From Bolinopsis microptera (Eukaryota; Ctenophora; Tentaculata; Lobata; Bolinopsidae), in NCBI RefSeq assembly GCF_026151205.1, contig NC_087072.1, positions 24,827,799 through 24,891,798 on the forward strand: a stretch of DNA of 64,000 nucleotides, in the 5' to 3' direction. The position numbers and the translations under genes are program-made. A model generated the notes under the pieces. It saw nothing but the letters and a program-made list of their open reading frames with translations. It made no database searches and was not told the origin of the DNA. Shown here one piece after another: positions 20,624-31,341 of the stretch (its first letter is position 1; every line of letters starts with the position of its first letter).

Positions 20624-21569
20624 GGTTATATGCGATTATATGCTATTATATGCTTTGAGAAAAGGTCTAAAAAGGTACGTTTTGTGACAACAGAAATCCA
20701 AGGTGATGTTTCACAACTACCAAATTGCAGGAAAAATCACCTGGTACCTAAACCTGGCCAGTTGCATGCACCAGTAATCGACCGGGATTCCCGGTACCGG
20801 GAATCCCGGTACCGGGATTGACAATTTTGAGCTATTCCCGGTCCCGGTCCCGGTCAAATGCTGGTTTCTGTGCAATAAAATCGACAAGAGTATTAGCAGT
20901 TATCATTTGAAAGCAGAAATCAATGGTGCGCTGACTACTGGTTATGAATGATAATCCAGAAAGTGATAGATCTCGAAGATGATCTCCGTCTGGCTAGTTG
21001 ACGTAGAATTCACCATGATCTCCTTGTCCTGTCTGGTGTGGTTCTTTAATGTCCCCACTGCACTAGGAAGTATTCCTACATGTTGGGTGCAGTCTTTGGT
21101 AGACTCAAGAGTTACAGTTTCATCTCCAGGATGATGCTTGGCAATCAGCATGAAAATAAATCTTTGAAAAAGATCTTTAATATGTTGAATGTATAAGTTG
21201 GATCATATTCTCCCTGCTACTATATGCGATTATTTGCAATTATATGCAATTATAGATAATAAAATGTGATTTTAAGAGATAATATACGTGATTATATATG
21301 TGATTAAATGTTATTACATGCTATTATATGTTATTATATGCGATTATATGCGATTATATGCTATTATATGCTATTTTATGCAATTATTTTGCAATTATAT
21401 GCGATTATTTGCAATTTTATGCTGTTATATGCTATTATATGATATTATATGCTATTATATGCTATTATATGCGATTATATGCGATTATTTTGCGATTATT
21501 TGCGATTTTATGCGATTATTGCTATATAATGGTTGTTGCATAGCATTATAAAACGTTTGTACTGCAGTT

Positions 21570-22259
21570 ATGAATTCTGTAACCTGCTCATTCTGTGACA
21601 AGTCTTTTGCCAATAAATATAGTCTGTCCTCACACATTAGTAGGTATCATCGAGAGAACCGAGAGTCAGATGAAAGTTCTGCAATTCTACAGCCACTGTC
21701 AAAAGCTAACTCAGATGCGACTGATGTCAAAATGGAGGGTCCTGATTCTGTATGTTCAGATGTTGATACAATAGTTTCTGAAGAATCTCAGCAAAGTGGT
21801 TCTAACTCTGATGTACCAGGTAGTGGTGATGATGAATTTAGTGGTGTAACAAGTAGCGATGATGAGTCCAACAAAGAATATAGTGCTAAAGAGTTAGAAT
21901 CTGATACTGACTGGCAACACGTAGGCAAGCGGAAAGGAGTACCAATCAAACAACCAAACAGTAAAAAGATATCGAGTTTACTTAAATCTCTAGACGTCCT
22001 GTTACAAAGTAAATTGTGTAAAGAGCAAAATAAATGTTTTGACATTTTATTCTCATACATGATGAAAACCGAATTGTTTGTTGTCTTGAAGCAGCGTTTA
22101 ATTGACAGCGGAGAAGACCTAACAGATATTTTAAGTTTGGAAGAACGATCTCTATTGGATGCAGTTATCACCACTACAAGTCTATCTGATGTAAACAAAC
22201 TGATGAACGAAAACACTACTATTGTCGATAAGATTCTCAAACTTTATCTGAATAAGTAG
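21570..22259 (+). CDS. C2H2 zinc-finger protein of the foldback, right-arm copy
   Basis: Mirror image of the left-arm gene, encoding the same 229 residues. The ATG at 21570 follows ~30 bp after the end of the decamer array. Two identical convergent-mirror copies would give inverted-repeat transcripts if either is read through, so double-stranded RNA is possible. That point is inference. Confidence 0.65.
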   Translation: MNSVTCSFCDKSFANKYSLSSHISRYHRENRESDESSAILQPLSKANSDATDVKMEGPDSVCSDVDTIVSEESQQSGSNSDVPGSGDDEFSGVTSSDDESNKEYSAKELESDTDWQHVGKRKGVPIKQPNSKKISSLLKSLDVLLQSKLCKEQNKCFDILFSYMMKTELFVVLKQRLIDSGEDLTDILSLEERSLLDAVITTTSLSDVNKLMNENTTIVDKILKLYLNK

Positions 22260-22480
22260 TTGGTGGAACTAACTACCTGTACTAGAACACCATTAACGTG
22301 CAACTGTTATACAATGATTTATGTACCCAATCTTACTCTTGATGATTTCAATTTATGATTATAATGTTGACAACAACAAATTATCAATTAAACGGTAGTT
22401 TTATTTGTCTCTCGAAATTTATCAAATTTATAACAAGCAAATTTAATAGTTAATAATAGTGAATGGTATGGAGCCTTAGC

Positions 22481-22555
22481 TACTCCCTAGACTCGACTTT
22501 GAACCCTGAACCTTTTGTGCAGAAGACGGATGTTCTAACCACTAGGCTACCTAAC
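22481..22555 (-). repeat. tRNA-like segment (SINE head), right arm
   Basis: Mirror of 17811-17885. Confidence 0.5.
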
Positions 22556-22745
22556 AGTTGTTATATCTTAAAGGGTGAAAATGTGGTTCAGATACTGTAG
22601 CTATTGCTTAAATGTCAGAAAATTGATGATAAGACTTGTAATTTCCAGGAGGTCGAGCGATGGTAACCCTACACCACATTTCGTTATGTCACCCTCTGCT
22701 TATTTGGAGTGGTGACTGGACCGGGGTAAATCGTGAAGAATCATT

Positions 22746-23199
22746 TGACCAGTAATCAAATAACAGGAACCTGCTTGGCAACCGTTTAATCTGACTTTAG
22801 ATCCTTTAGACAGGATTATTGAATTATTCATCATGACGTTCTGACGGGTAATCAAGTGACTCCTGTCACGTGATCTCGAGGTTCAATAACATTCATGTCA
22901 CATGATGCTTAAGCTAAACACGTGACCGGTAATCAAGTGACAGGAACCTGCTTGGCAACCGTTTAATCAGACTTTAGATCCTTTAGTCGGGATTATTGAA
23001 TTATTCATCATGACGTTCTGACGGGTAATCAAGTGACTCCTGTCACGTGATCTCGAGGTTCAATAACATTCATGTCACATGATGCTTAAGCTAAACACGT
23101 GACCGGTAATCAAGTGACAGGAACCTGCTTGGCAACCGTTTAATCAGACTTTAGATCCTTTAGTCGGGATTATTAATTTATTCATCATGACGTTCTGAC
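22746..23199. repeat. 177-bp tandem repeat, ~2.5 copies (right arm)
   Basis: Mirror of 17167-17620. Confidence 0.9.
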
Positions 23200-23378
23200 T
23201 CCTTATTGGTCAATCAAATGTCACGTGACCTTGACATTTGATTGACGAGCTTGTCACGTGGTTACATGACATGTGATCTGTCACGTGACCTTTGTGACGT
23301 GCTGTCACGTGACCTGAGGGCGTGCTGTGAGTGGCTGGGTGCCACTTGATGGCGGGCCTTCATACATTCCCTTCTACT

Positions 23379-23846
23379 ATCAGCCAACAGTAAGACACTT
23401 TTATATTTGAACATAATAAAATATAAATTTAGTATAAAATATCATAAATTAATATTATAGGTATGTTAAAATTGAAATGGAATATGCTATTTAAAACATC
23501 AATAATCTACTGACCAGAGCAATCCATACGTTATATTTAATTCGATAACATGATAACATCTCAAATAAACTTATTTGATATATGCAAAGTAGATATAGCT
23601 TATATCGTTGCAAAGTATGACCAAATATAGCCGTGATAAAACTAGGTCAAAAACTTCTAAAACAATTTTAAAGGCATAAATAATTTTTAAACATGTAAAA
23701 ATTAAAACAATTTATTAAACGAATAAAACAATTTAAAACAATCTAAAAATATATAAAATGTAGCACTTGAGTTTAACTTAGAGTTTAACTTAGCTTAACT
23801 TTAATCCATACATCCATACTATTAATCTAACGATATAGGAAAAAAG
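23379..23846. other. Downstream spacer of BTB copy 2
   Basis: Begins with the right target duplication (ATCAGC), then continues the array spacer sequence seen elsewhere (CAACAGTAAGACACTTTTAT). AT-rich, no gene. Confidence 0.6.
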
Positions 23847-25334
23847 TTAATCGGAGAATTTACCAAACTGTACACATCCAACATTCAACCTTTTACCACC
23901 CCTGTTCCACTTAGCAAGAGTGTCAGTCCAGTCTGTGTGGAACTGAAGGTGGACGTCATCTTTAGTTGCTCCATAAAATGTAAATCGCTCTTTTTCTGCC
24001 CCGTCTTGTACAGTTTCAAGGGGACATTTCAGAAAATCATCAGTTACAGTAGAAGGAATTGTATTGTTCCAGCTCCATTCGAGCCCATGACTGCCACTTT
24101 GATTTAAGTTAACGGTGTACACTTTACTTGAATTACAAGTACTCCTGCACAAAATTCTAAATTTCATGACGATTCCTGTACCGTTATTTACAGTACCGGC
24201 ATAAACAGTATCTGTGATGTAATGGTTAACGGGTTTCCAAGTGGTTAATAACGGAGCTGATATGGGTTCAATGTATCCGAGGACTTTGCACTTGTCGTTT
24301 AACATGGAGATGTAGTCAGCACCAAGCTTGTACGGTTTCAACGTCTGACACAGTTCAGTCACTGTTTCTTGCGTTGGTTTATTCTCATTGATCCAAGCTA
24401 TCATGATCTCTGAGTAGATAAAATGCTGTGAAGGTGTGTCAAATAATCTCTGAACATCTATGATCTGGTCTTTGTTCATCTTCTTCCAAAGCTTTCCTTG
24501 GAGTATGGTATCACTTAGGCAAATTAATCCTTTAAGAAGGGAATGTGAAGTATTGTAAGGGGACTGAGCTTGTAAAAACATTGAATGAAGCTTTTCCTTA
24601 TAACATACATAATCTCTGGGTGCGAGACTTGCAACAGAAGTGCAATCGATTCTTGTAATCAAGTTTCGGAAATGTTTCTCAGAGAATTTCTTAAGTTCGT
24701 CAAAATTATTACAAAGCAGTGGAAGTACAATTGAAATATTGTTTTCCGAAATAATATCACAAAGCAAATCATCAAAATTGCTCATGAAGCCTTTTGTTTC
24801 AAGAAAAAATCTCAAGAAATCCAATTGATTAGCTTCAGAGTCGGTGTTGAAAAGATTAATAACAGCATTGGGGCCAACCATTTTTAGATAAGTAATAACA
24901 TGAGAAAATGCATCAGTAGGTAGCTTTATTCCACAAAGTCTCGCAAATTTAGACACACTGTTGCATATTTTGTACATCTCAAGGACATTCTCCTCACTGA
25001 AATTGTTCTCAATCCAATCCAGGCACTGCAAGTAAATCTCGTTGATACCAAACTGAACACTGAACTTCATGAGATCCAGGATATTGTCCATGTTAAGAGC
25101 AACCTCAGCTCCGTGAAGAACTAGGAGACAGTCCTGTACGTGAGTGTAGTTGTCTAGGAAGAGTTCGTTGTCCTTAGCAACTAGTTGCAGTAGAATATCA
25201 CTGTGTTGACATAACACTGCTCCACTGCATTCTATAACTTCACTTTTTGTCACCACTTTCACTGTGTGGTTTATCTTATTCTCTTTTTTCAGAAGGTGGG
25301 TGAAATCTGTTCTAAAGTTTAGCTTCACGACCAT
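23847..25334 (-). CDS. BTB-domain protein, array copy 2 (type A)
   Basis: 495 residues, intact. From the BTB domain onward it differs from copy 1 at only a few residues (for example HTDW versus HTNW near the C-terminus), while it shares with copies 3-8 little more than the BTB tract and general layout. The upstream flank switches to the type found before copies 4, 5 and 7 (CCATATAAATTTCGG), whereas copy 1 has the other type. The two type A genes therefore have unlike promoters. Confidence 0.75.
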   Translation of the reverse strand: MVVKLNFRTDFTHLLKKENKINHTVKVVTKSEVIECSGAVLCQHSDILLQLVAKDNELFLDNYTHVQDCLLVLHGAEVALNMDNILDLMKFSVQFGINEIYLQCLDWIENNFSEENVLEMYKICNSVSKFARLCGIKLPTDAFSHVITYLKMVGPNAVINLFNTDSEANQLDFLRFFLETKGFMSNFDDLLCDIISENNISIVLPLLCNNFDELKKFSEKHFRNLITRIDCTSVASLAPRDYVCYKEKLHSMFLQAQSPYNTSHSLLKGLICLSDTILQGKLWKKMNKDQIIDVQRLFDTPSQHFIYSEIMIAWINENKPTQETVTELCQTLKPYKLGADYISMLNDKCKVLGYIEPISAPLLTTWKPVNHYITDTVYAGTVNNGTGIVMKFRILCRSTCNSSKVYTVNLNQSGSHGLEWSWNNTIPSTVTDDFLKCPLETVQDGAEKERFTFYGATKDDVHLQFHTDWTDTLAKWNRGGKRLNVGCVQFGKFSD

Positions 25335-25860
25335 GTCTGCTGAGATAGACTTATTAGGTTAAACCGAAATTTATATGGTAAAATTACTGGTGTTCCAGAA
25401 TTAGGTGAATTTTATTGAAAATCATGCCGGAAAAGCAGGCCAAAGAAAAGCATTTTTCATTTATGTAGTTGGAACAGTAAACTCGAATCACTAAAACAAT
25501 ATCTACAACTGTAGATTATCAAACGATTATCAAACTTGTGACAAATTTTTAAACATCATCAATTAATATTACAGGCATGTTAAAATTGAAATAGAATATA
25601 TTATATTATTTAAAATATCATTCATCTGCTCTCCAGAACAATCCATACGTTAGATTTGATTCGATAACATAATATCTCAAATACTGCTATTTGATAGATG
25701 CAAAGTAGATATAAATTACATCGTTGCAAATTATGGCCAAATATAGCAAGGATAAAATTAGGTTAAAAATATTTAAAACATTTTAAAAATCGTAAATAAT
25801 TTTGAAACGTGTACAACAATCTATTAAACAAATTAACAATTTAAAACGATAGGTATAAAA
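25335..25860. other. Array spacer upstream of BTB copy 2
   Basis: Matches the spacer between copies 5 and 6 (AAACGATATAAAACATAG region at its end). The copia element is inserted at its right end, and TAAAA at 25856-25860 is the left target duplication. Confidence 0.6.
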
Positions 25861-26139
25861 TGTTAGACTTAGCAGAATACTAATCATTATATATTCATAG
25901 TATGAGAACCGGTTGAAGTTTGTAGAAAGAAGATTAAGTTTGTAGAAAGAAGATTTATGTTATTGTAGAGTATCAACCGGTACGTATTCCTTTAAACTAT
26001 ATATTTACAATGATCTATATACTATTATATATTTACAATGGATAATTGGAACATTGAATGTTTATATTATTGGTGTAATAAATCCTATTTATTACAGGTT
26101 CTGTTTCTATTACCAACCCAGCGAGTTTCTCTTGTAACA
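25861..26139 (+). repeat. 5' LTR of the copia element
   Basis: 279 bp, TG...CA ends. It contains two 19-21-bp direct repeats (AGTTTGTAGAAAGAAGATT) flanked by an inverted ACCGGTTGA / TCAACCGGT pair (25908-25916, 25973-25981), possibly an enhancer. An AATAAA poly(A) signal is at 26077-26082. Confidence 0.92.
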
Positions 26140-26140
26140 G

Positions 26141-26149
26141 TGGTAGCAG
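26141..26149 (+). promoter_or_regulatory. Primer binding site, initiator-Met tRNA type
   Basis: TGGTAGCAG begins one base after the 5' LTR and complements the CTGCTACCA 3' end found on animal initiator methionine tRNAs. Confidence 0.7.
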
Positions 26150-26403
26150 TTCAGTTAACTTGTGAGAGACGACAGATCCACCGAAGAAGAACCAGAGGAA
26201 AGGAGAGAAAAGGTAATTGGAAGAAATTGTTATAGACTGTTCAGTTAATTTAAAGAAGAAGAGACTAACTAGAAAGTATATACGAAGTATTGAAGTGTTG
26301 AAAGTAATTTAGATTTAAAACTCGTGTTAGTTAGTTATAGTCAGTGTACATTTGTTTGTGTCAGTGTTTTGTGTTTGTAGTAATTTTCACATTCATTCAC
26401 ATT

Positions 26404-29400
26404 ATGAGCGAGAGGATACCGAATCTAGAGGATGACAGCGACTACAGCCGTTGGAAGAAAGCAGTCAAAGTGTGGCAGTTGGGAACAACAGCAAAGAAAA
26501 CTCAACAAGCCAGCCGTCTGATTGGATTCATGAATGGAAGAGCGTATGAAGCAGCACTACAAATAGCACCAGCAGAGTTAGGAGATGAAACCGGAGTTGA
26601 TAAGCTGATAACAGAGCTGGATTCTCTGTTTCTTAAAGACGCCACACACAATCTGTTCATGGCAATTGAAGATTTCGAACACTATAAGAGACCAGAAGGT
26701 GTAGCAATGGACCTGTATGTGCGAGACTTTGAACAGAAAAGAAAGAAGATAGACCAACTGAGAGGACAAGTAGTGTACGAGGATGGAGTGTTAGCGTATA
26801 AACTTCTCAATCAAGCAAACCTTAACCCGGACCAGAAACGGCTTGTTAAAGCAACAATAACAAAGCTAGACTATAAAATGATGGTCCAATCGTTGAAGCA
26901 GACATTTGGAGATGAAGTACCATTTGAAAGTCCTACCCGGATAGAAACTGTTATTAAGGAAGAACAGGGCATCATGTTTACAGACCAAAGAAGTCGAAAT
27001 AGCAGCAGTGCCAGTGGAGAAACTGCACAAAGTGAAGATGAGGGTGTTCTTTACAATACCGGAAGGCCGTTCAGGGGGAAAGGAAAGTTCAGAAAGTATG
27101 GAAATGGCAATAATAACCGAACAAATCAAACCAACCAAAACTACCAGGGTTGTTATATTTGCAAAAATCCAAACCATCGTGTAGCAAACTGCCCTCATAA
27201 TTCTTATAACAAGACAGAAGATCAAAGAAATACTTACAGGACAGAAGGTCAAAGAAATACTTATAAGACAGATGGTCAAAGAAAAAGGTATACATACCTG
27301 GCTGATATGACGAGCGAAGTAGTTCTACCTGAAAGAGACGAACAGTATACATACTTCATCGGAGAAACTGTAAACAAAGGTTTACTAGACACAGGTGCGT
27401 CTGCAACGGTATGTGGACAAAAGTGGCTAGAAGTCTACACAGAGTCACTCACAGGGGAAGAAGCGAGAAAGTTAAAGACAAAGAACAGTAAAGCAACATT
27501 TCGCTTTGGAGATGGTGAAAGCGTGGTGGCTAGAAAGCTTGTAACCTTACCTGTGAAAATGTTTGGTAAGAACATAGTGATTAGAACACATGTTGTCGAC
27601 ACAGACATTCCGTTACTGCTGTCAAAACAAACCATGAATGAACACAGGTTTGTCATCGATGTAGGAAAGAAGAAAGTGTATGCTCACGGCGGAGAAGAAC
27701 CAATCCTAGACACAGCTTCAGGACACATGGTGGTGTCAATCGGGAGAGGAGAGGATTCAAGAGATGTACCGCCACATGCACAGGAAATGACATTCCTGGT
27801 TGATGTGAATGATGCAAAGAAAACAGCACAGCACTTGCACAGATATTTTGCTCATGGATCAGCAAAGAAGATAGGAGAGTGGGTTAAATCCAGCGAAGTA
27901 GAAAACAGCAAAGAAATCATCCGAGAGTTGGAACAGTATGAAGCGAAGTGTGAGTTTTGTATAAAACACAAAACTAGAGAGGCTCCGAAAAGAAAGGTAG
28001 CAATACCTAGCGGAAACGTCTTCAATGAGGTGATTGCGATGGACTTAAAGAAACTAGGTTGTGGCGTTTGGATCATCCACATCATAGACACAGTCACAAG
28101 ATATACAGTCGCAGCCTCGTTAACTACAAAAACAGGAAAAGAGATAGTCCAACTGATCTTCAAACATTGGATCAGCATTTTTGGACGACCAGGGACCATA
28201 ATGAGTGATAACGGAGGAGAGTTCATTAATACTGATTTCCTGGAAATGTGTTCGATGTGCTCTATTAACTTTAAGACATCACCAGCAGCATCACCATGGT
28301 GCAACGGGATGGTCGAGAGGCATCACTCAATGTTGTCTAATATGATAGACGGAGTGATAGAAGAACAGAAACCATCTTATTGCAACTTAGAGATAGCAAT
28401 AGGGTGGTCCTGTAATGCGAAGAACTCACTGAATAATGTTTTTGGTTTCACACCATACCAACTAGTGTTTGGTAGAAATCCCACAGTGCCTTCAGTCATG
28501 AACCAAGAGAATCTGCCAAGCTTGAACAACAAAACAGCAAGCAAAGTTGTTGCAGATAACTTGAACGCACTAGAGGAAGCGAGACGACAGTTTGTGAAAC
28601 TCGAAAACTCAGAGAAACTGAAAAAGGTACTAAGAGAGCGAGTGTTCACCAGGAACAACGCTAGGTACACATCTGGAGATATCGTGTACTATAAGAAGGA
28701 CAAAGAATTCTTAGGACCAGCACATGTAGTGGGACAACAGGCAAACTCCGTATTGATCAAGCATGGTGGAGCACTAATAAGAGTCAACCCCTGTAAAGTA
28801 GTACTGAAACAGACAGCGGATGATCAAGTGAATAAGGCGAGAGCTGGAGGAAAAGACCCTTATGATAAAGATGATGAAGACACTGACAAGGACACTGAAG
28901 AAGAGCTGACAAAGACTCGTAGCATGCGTGCTGGCGGGATTGCAGTTGATAAAGAACCCCGCACAAAGGCAAAGACCCGTGGTACTGACGGGAGCGGGAG
29001 GGTTGAAGAGTTGAACCAACCTAGTGATGATGAAGAAGAGCTGACAAAGACTCGTAGCATGCGTGCTGGCGGGATTGCAGTTGATAAAGAACCCCGCACA
29101 AAGGCAAAGACCCGTGGTACTGACGGGAGCGGGAGGGTTAGAGAGTTGAATCAACCTAGTGATGACGAAGAAGAGCTGACAAAGACTCGTAGCACGCGTG
29201 CTGGCGGGATTGCAGTTGATAAAGAACCCCGCAGAAAGGCAAAGACCCGTGGTACAGACGGGAGCGGGAGGATTGTAGGACTCCAAATGGGAGTGGAACA
29301 AAGGAATGTCACACGTGGGATCCGTAGACAAGGCGGAAGTCGTCTTTATGGAGAGATAATATTGAGCGACCGTGAGGAATCTGAAGGTACAGAAGAACCA

Positions 29401-31341
29401 GAGGAAAGCGACTGTGAGGAATCGGGAGATACAGAGGATCCTGTAGTGCAGGTGTTGAATGAAACTGAAGACAACACTATTAGTCGCGTGGTTGAAGAGA
29501 ACTTGCCCAGTGTAGAGCCAGTGAAGATTGAAGAAGACTGGACCAATGTAGAACCGGTGAAGAATGGAGCTCTCAATCTCAAGAAGGATGATATAGTGAG
29601 ATTTAGAGGCCAAGAAACCGAAGACTGGACAAAAGGACTCGTGACAAGTCGGGCAGGAAAATCGACAGGTCAGTACAAGAATGAGTATAACTTGGAGATA
29701 GAAGACGAAGAAAAAACCCTGGCCGTGGACTTAGACGGGATGACAGTGGAAAGACTCATGTTTTTGGAAGACGAAGAAGAGGACAGTGATGAGGAACTAC
29801 TTTTCATAGAAGAAGACAGATTTGTATTTAGTGTGAGCAAGGTGTTCACAGAAGATCATGGCGTAAAAGAAGCTAAAGAATTAGAGTTGTTAAAGTTTCG
29901 TGAGTTTGGAGTCTATGAAGAAGTAAGAGATGTGGGACAACCGTCAGTATCGTCTCGTTGGATAGTGACAAAGCGTAAAGAGAAAGTACGTGCGAGACTA
30001 GTTGCTAGGGGTTACGAAGAGAATTATCCCAGAGCTGACGCCCCGACATCAAACAAGACGAGTTTGAGATTACTGTTTGCAATAGCCGCAAGTGCAAGAT
30101 GGAGTCTAGAGTCGCTAGATGTTACTGCAGCTTTTTTACAATCGGATGAAATGACTCGTGAGGTGTATTTGAAACCACCTGCTGATATCAGAAAGCAGGG
30201 TGTGATGTGGAGGTTAAAGAAACCGGTGTACGGTTTAGGAGATGCTGCCAGAAGATGGTACATAACGCTGAGCAAGTATCTAACAGAGAGAGGATGCACC
30301 ATGTCTGTGCTAGACAAGTGTGTATTCAGATATGTGAGGAATGATAAGCTACACGGGATTGTTCTTACTCATGTAGATGATTTGTTGTATGCAGGAACAC
30401 CGACTTTTCATCGAGAGATTATTGACAGAGTGAGACGAGATTTTAAAATCTCGAGGATCCACGCAGGAGTTTTCACATATTTAGGATGGAACGTGAAGCA
30501 AGACACAGAAAAGGGTGTAATTCGTATCGATCAGAGAGGATATGGACAGAGCATCACAACAACAGAGCTGTCGATTGAACGGAAGAAACAGCCAGAGTCG
30601 AAGCTGACAGAAGAAGAAAAGAAAGTGTACCAGAAACAACTCGGGAGAATGTTGTGGCTTAGTGGCCAAACCCGTCCAGATTTGAGCTTTGATACACTGG
30701 AGCTGTCTACGTACAGCAGTAATGCTTGTGTCAAGCATGTGAAGGTGTTGAACAAAGTTACTAAGAAGATCGCAGGAGGACCAAAATCACTGTGTTTCAA
30801 AGGCTTGGATCTGCAGAGAGACAACATTTCGATCACATTCTACACTGATGCTAGTGTTGGAAACACGTTCACAGAGAACGGAAGACAGACACAGAGTGGG
30901 AGAGGTTACCTTGTTTTTCTAACTAACGGAAAAACGGCTAACTTAATCGACTGGAGTTCTAGGAAGATAAAACGTGTCGTGCACTCGGCGTTTGGAGCCG
31001 AAACTCTAGCTTGCATAGATGCCATGGGAGCTGCAATCTATGTCCGACAAATACTGTCAGAGATACTGTACGGAGATCCGAAGAGTGAAGTCATACCAAT
31101 CAAAGGTTTCGCTGATTCTAAACAGTTACATGATCACGTTCATACATCGAAGCAGTGTGAAGAAAAGAGACTGAGACTCGACCTAGCAGAACTTCAACAA
31201 GCACTCTCCAACAAGACACTGAAGTCATTAACATGGATACCTACTGACATCATGTTGGCAGATTGTTTAACAAAGAAAGATGCAAACTGCGAGCAGTTGT
31301 GCACTGTGATCGAGAGAGGAGAGTTTCTGGAGAGAGATTAA
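26404..31341 (+). CDS. Copia Gag-Pol polyprotein
   Basis: 1,645 residues from ATG 26404; the frame is open ~20 codons further 5' but without an ATG. Domain order is Gag; CCHC zinc knuckle (CYICKNPNHRVANC, ~249); aspartic protease (LLDTGASATVCG, D ~329); integrase with HHCC-type pre-domain (LHRYFAHG ... CEFCIKH) and core D ~547, D ~601, E ~638; reverse transcriptase with HVDDLLYAG in place of YVDD (~1323); and RNase H (YTDAS ~1481, AETLA, ADSK). Pro-IN-RT-RH order defines copia. Between IN and RT sits a 45-residue unit repeated ~2.7 times. No frameshift or stop interrupts the frame, so the copy may be active. Confidence 0.93.
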   Translation: MSERIPNLEDDSDYSRWKKAVKVWQLGTTAKKTQQASRLIGFMNGRAYEAALQIAPAELGDETGVDKLITELDSLFLKDATHNLFMAIEDFEHYKRPEGVAMDLYVRDFEQKRKKIDQLRGQVVYEDGVLAYKLLNQANLNPDQKRLVKATITKLDYKMMVQSLKQTFGDEVPFESPTRIETVIKEEQGIMFTDQRSRNSSSASGETAQSEDEGVLYNTGRPFRGKGKFRKYGNGNNNRTNQTNQNYQGCYICKNPNHRVANCPHNSYNKTEDQRNTYRTEGQRNTYKTDGQRKRYTYLADMTSEVVLPERDEQYTYFIGETVNKGLLDTGASATVCGQKWLEVYTESLTGEEARKLKTKNSKATFRFGDGESVVARKLVTLPVKMFGKNIVIRTHVVDTDIPLLLSKQTMNEHRFVIDVGKKKVYAHGGEEPILDTASGHMVVSIGRGEDSRDVPPHAQEMTFLVDVNDAKKTAQHLHRYFAHGSAKKIGEWVKSSEVENSKEIIRELEQYEAKCEFCIKHKTREAPKRKVAIPSGNVFNEVIAMDLKKLGCGVWIIHIIDTVTRYTVAASLTTKTGKEIVQLIFKHWISIFGRPGTIMSDNGGEFINTDFLEMCSMCSINFKTSPAASPWCNGMVERHHSMLSNMIDGVIEEQKPSYCNLEIAIGWSCNAKNSLNNVFGFTPYQLVFGRNPTVPSVMNQENLPSLNNKTASKVVADNLNALEEARRQFVKLENSEKLKKVLRERVFTRNNARYTSGDIVYYKKDKEFLGPAHVVGQQANSVLIKHGGALIRVNPCKVVLKQTADDQVNKARAGGKDPYDKDDEDTDKDTEEELTKTRSMRAGGIAVDKEPRTKAKTRGTDGSGRVEELNQPSDDEEELTKTRSMRAGGIAVDKEPRTKAKTRGTDGSGRVRELNQPSDDEEELTKTRSTRAGGIAVDKEPRRKAKTRGTDGSGRIVGLQMGVEQRNVTRGIRRQGGSRLYGEIILSDREESEGTEEPEESDCEESGDTEDPVVQVLNETEDNTISRVVEENLPSVEPVKIEEDWTNVEPVKNGALNLKKDDIVRFRGQETEDWTKGLVTSRAGKSTGQYKNEYNLEIEDEEKTLAVDLDGMTVERLMFLEDEEEDSDEELLFIEEDRFVFSVSKVFTEDHGVKEAKELELLKFREFGVYEEVRDVGQPSVSSRWIVTKRKEKVRARLVARGYEENYPRADAPTSNKTSLRLLFAIAASARWSLESLDVTAAFLQSDEMTREVYLKPPADIRKQGVMWRLKKPVYGLGDAARRWYITLSKYLTERGCTMSVLDKCVFRYVRNDKLHGIVLTHVDDLLYAGTPTFHREIIDRVRRDFKISRIHAGVFTYLGWNVKQDTEKGVIRIDQRGYGQSITTTELSIERKKQPESKLTEEEKKVYQKQLGRMLWLSGQTRPDLSFDTLELSTYSSNACVKHVKVLNKVTKKIAGGPKSLCFKGLDLQRDNISITFYTDASVGNTFTENGRQTQSGRGYLVFLTNGKTANLIDWSSRKIKRVVHSAFGAETLACIDAMGAAIYVRQILSEILYGDPKSEVIPIKGFADSKQLHDHVHTSKQCEEKRLRLDLAELQQALSNKTLKSLTWIPTDIMLADCLTKKDANCEQLCTVIERGEFLERD
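28903..29270 (+). repeat. 135-bp in-frame tandem repeat in the copia polyprotein
   Basis: Unit starts at 28903, 29038 and 29173 (ELTKTRSMRAGGIAVDKEPR and following). The copies are almost identical, implying recent expansion. The location is the spacer between integrase and reverse transcriptase. Confidence 0.9.

Larger units (their letters stand above)
16988..23378. mobile_element. 6.4-kb foldback element with 2,755-bp inverted arms
   Basis: The left arm 16988-19742 and right arm 20624-23378 are reverse complements with a constant coordinate sum of 40,366, so there is no net indel. I saw no mismatch in the parts compared. The termini are AGTAGAAGGG...CCCTTCTACT. Each arm holds, from outside inwards: a cluster of GTCACGTGAC motifs, 2.5 copies of a 177-bp repeat, a tRNA-like segment, a C2H2 gene, and arrays of GCATATAATA-type decamers. 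An 881-bp unpaired centre lies between. A 6-bp target duplication and AG...CT ends recall Polinton/Maverick elements, but no polymerase, integrase or capsid gene is present. It could be a non-autonomous derivative or an unrelated DNA transposon. Confidence 0.8.

Noticed and set aside
16988-23378. CRISPR array or bacterial integron in the repeat-rich foldback
   Set aside because: Repeats are contiguous minisatellites or long tandem units without unique spacers, and the context is eukaryotic.
28774-29613. 279-codon minus-strand frame opposite the copia polyprotein
   Set aside because: Antisense shadow of the 135-bp repeat; no independent signal.
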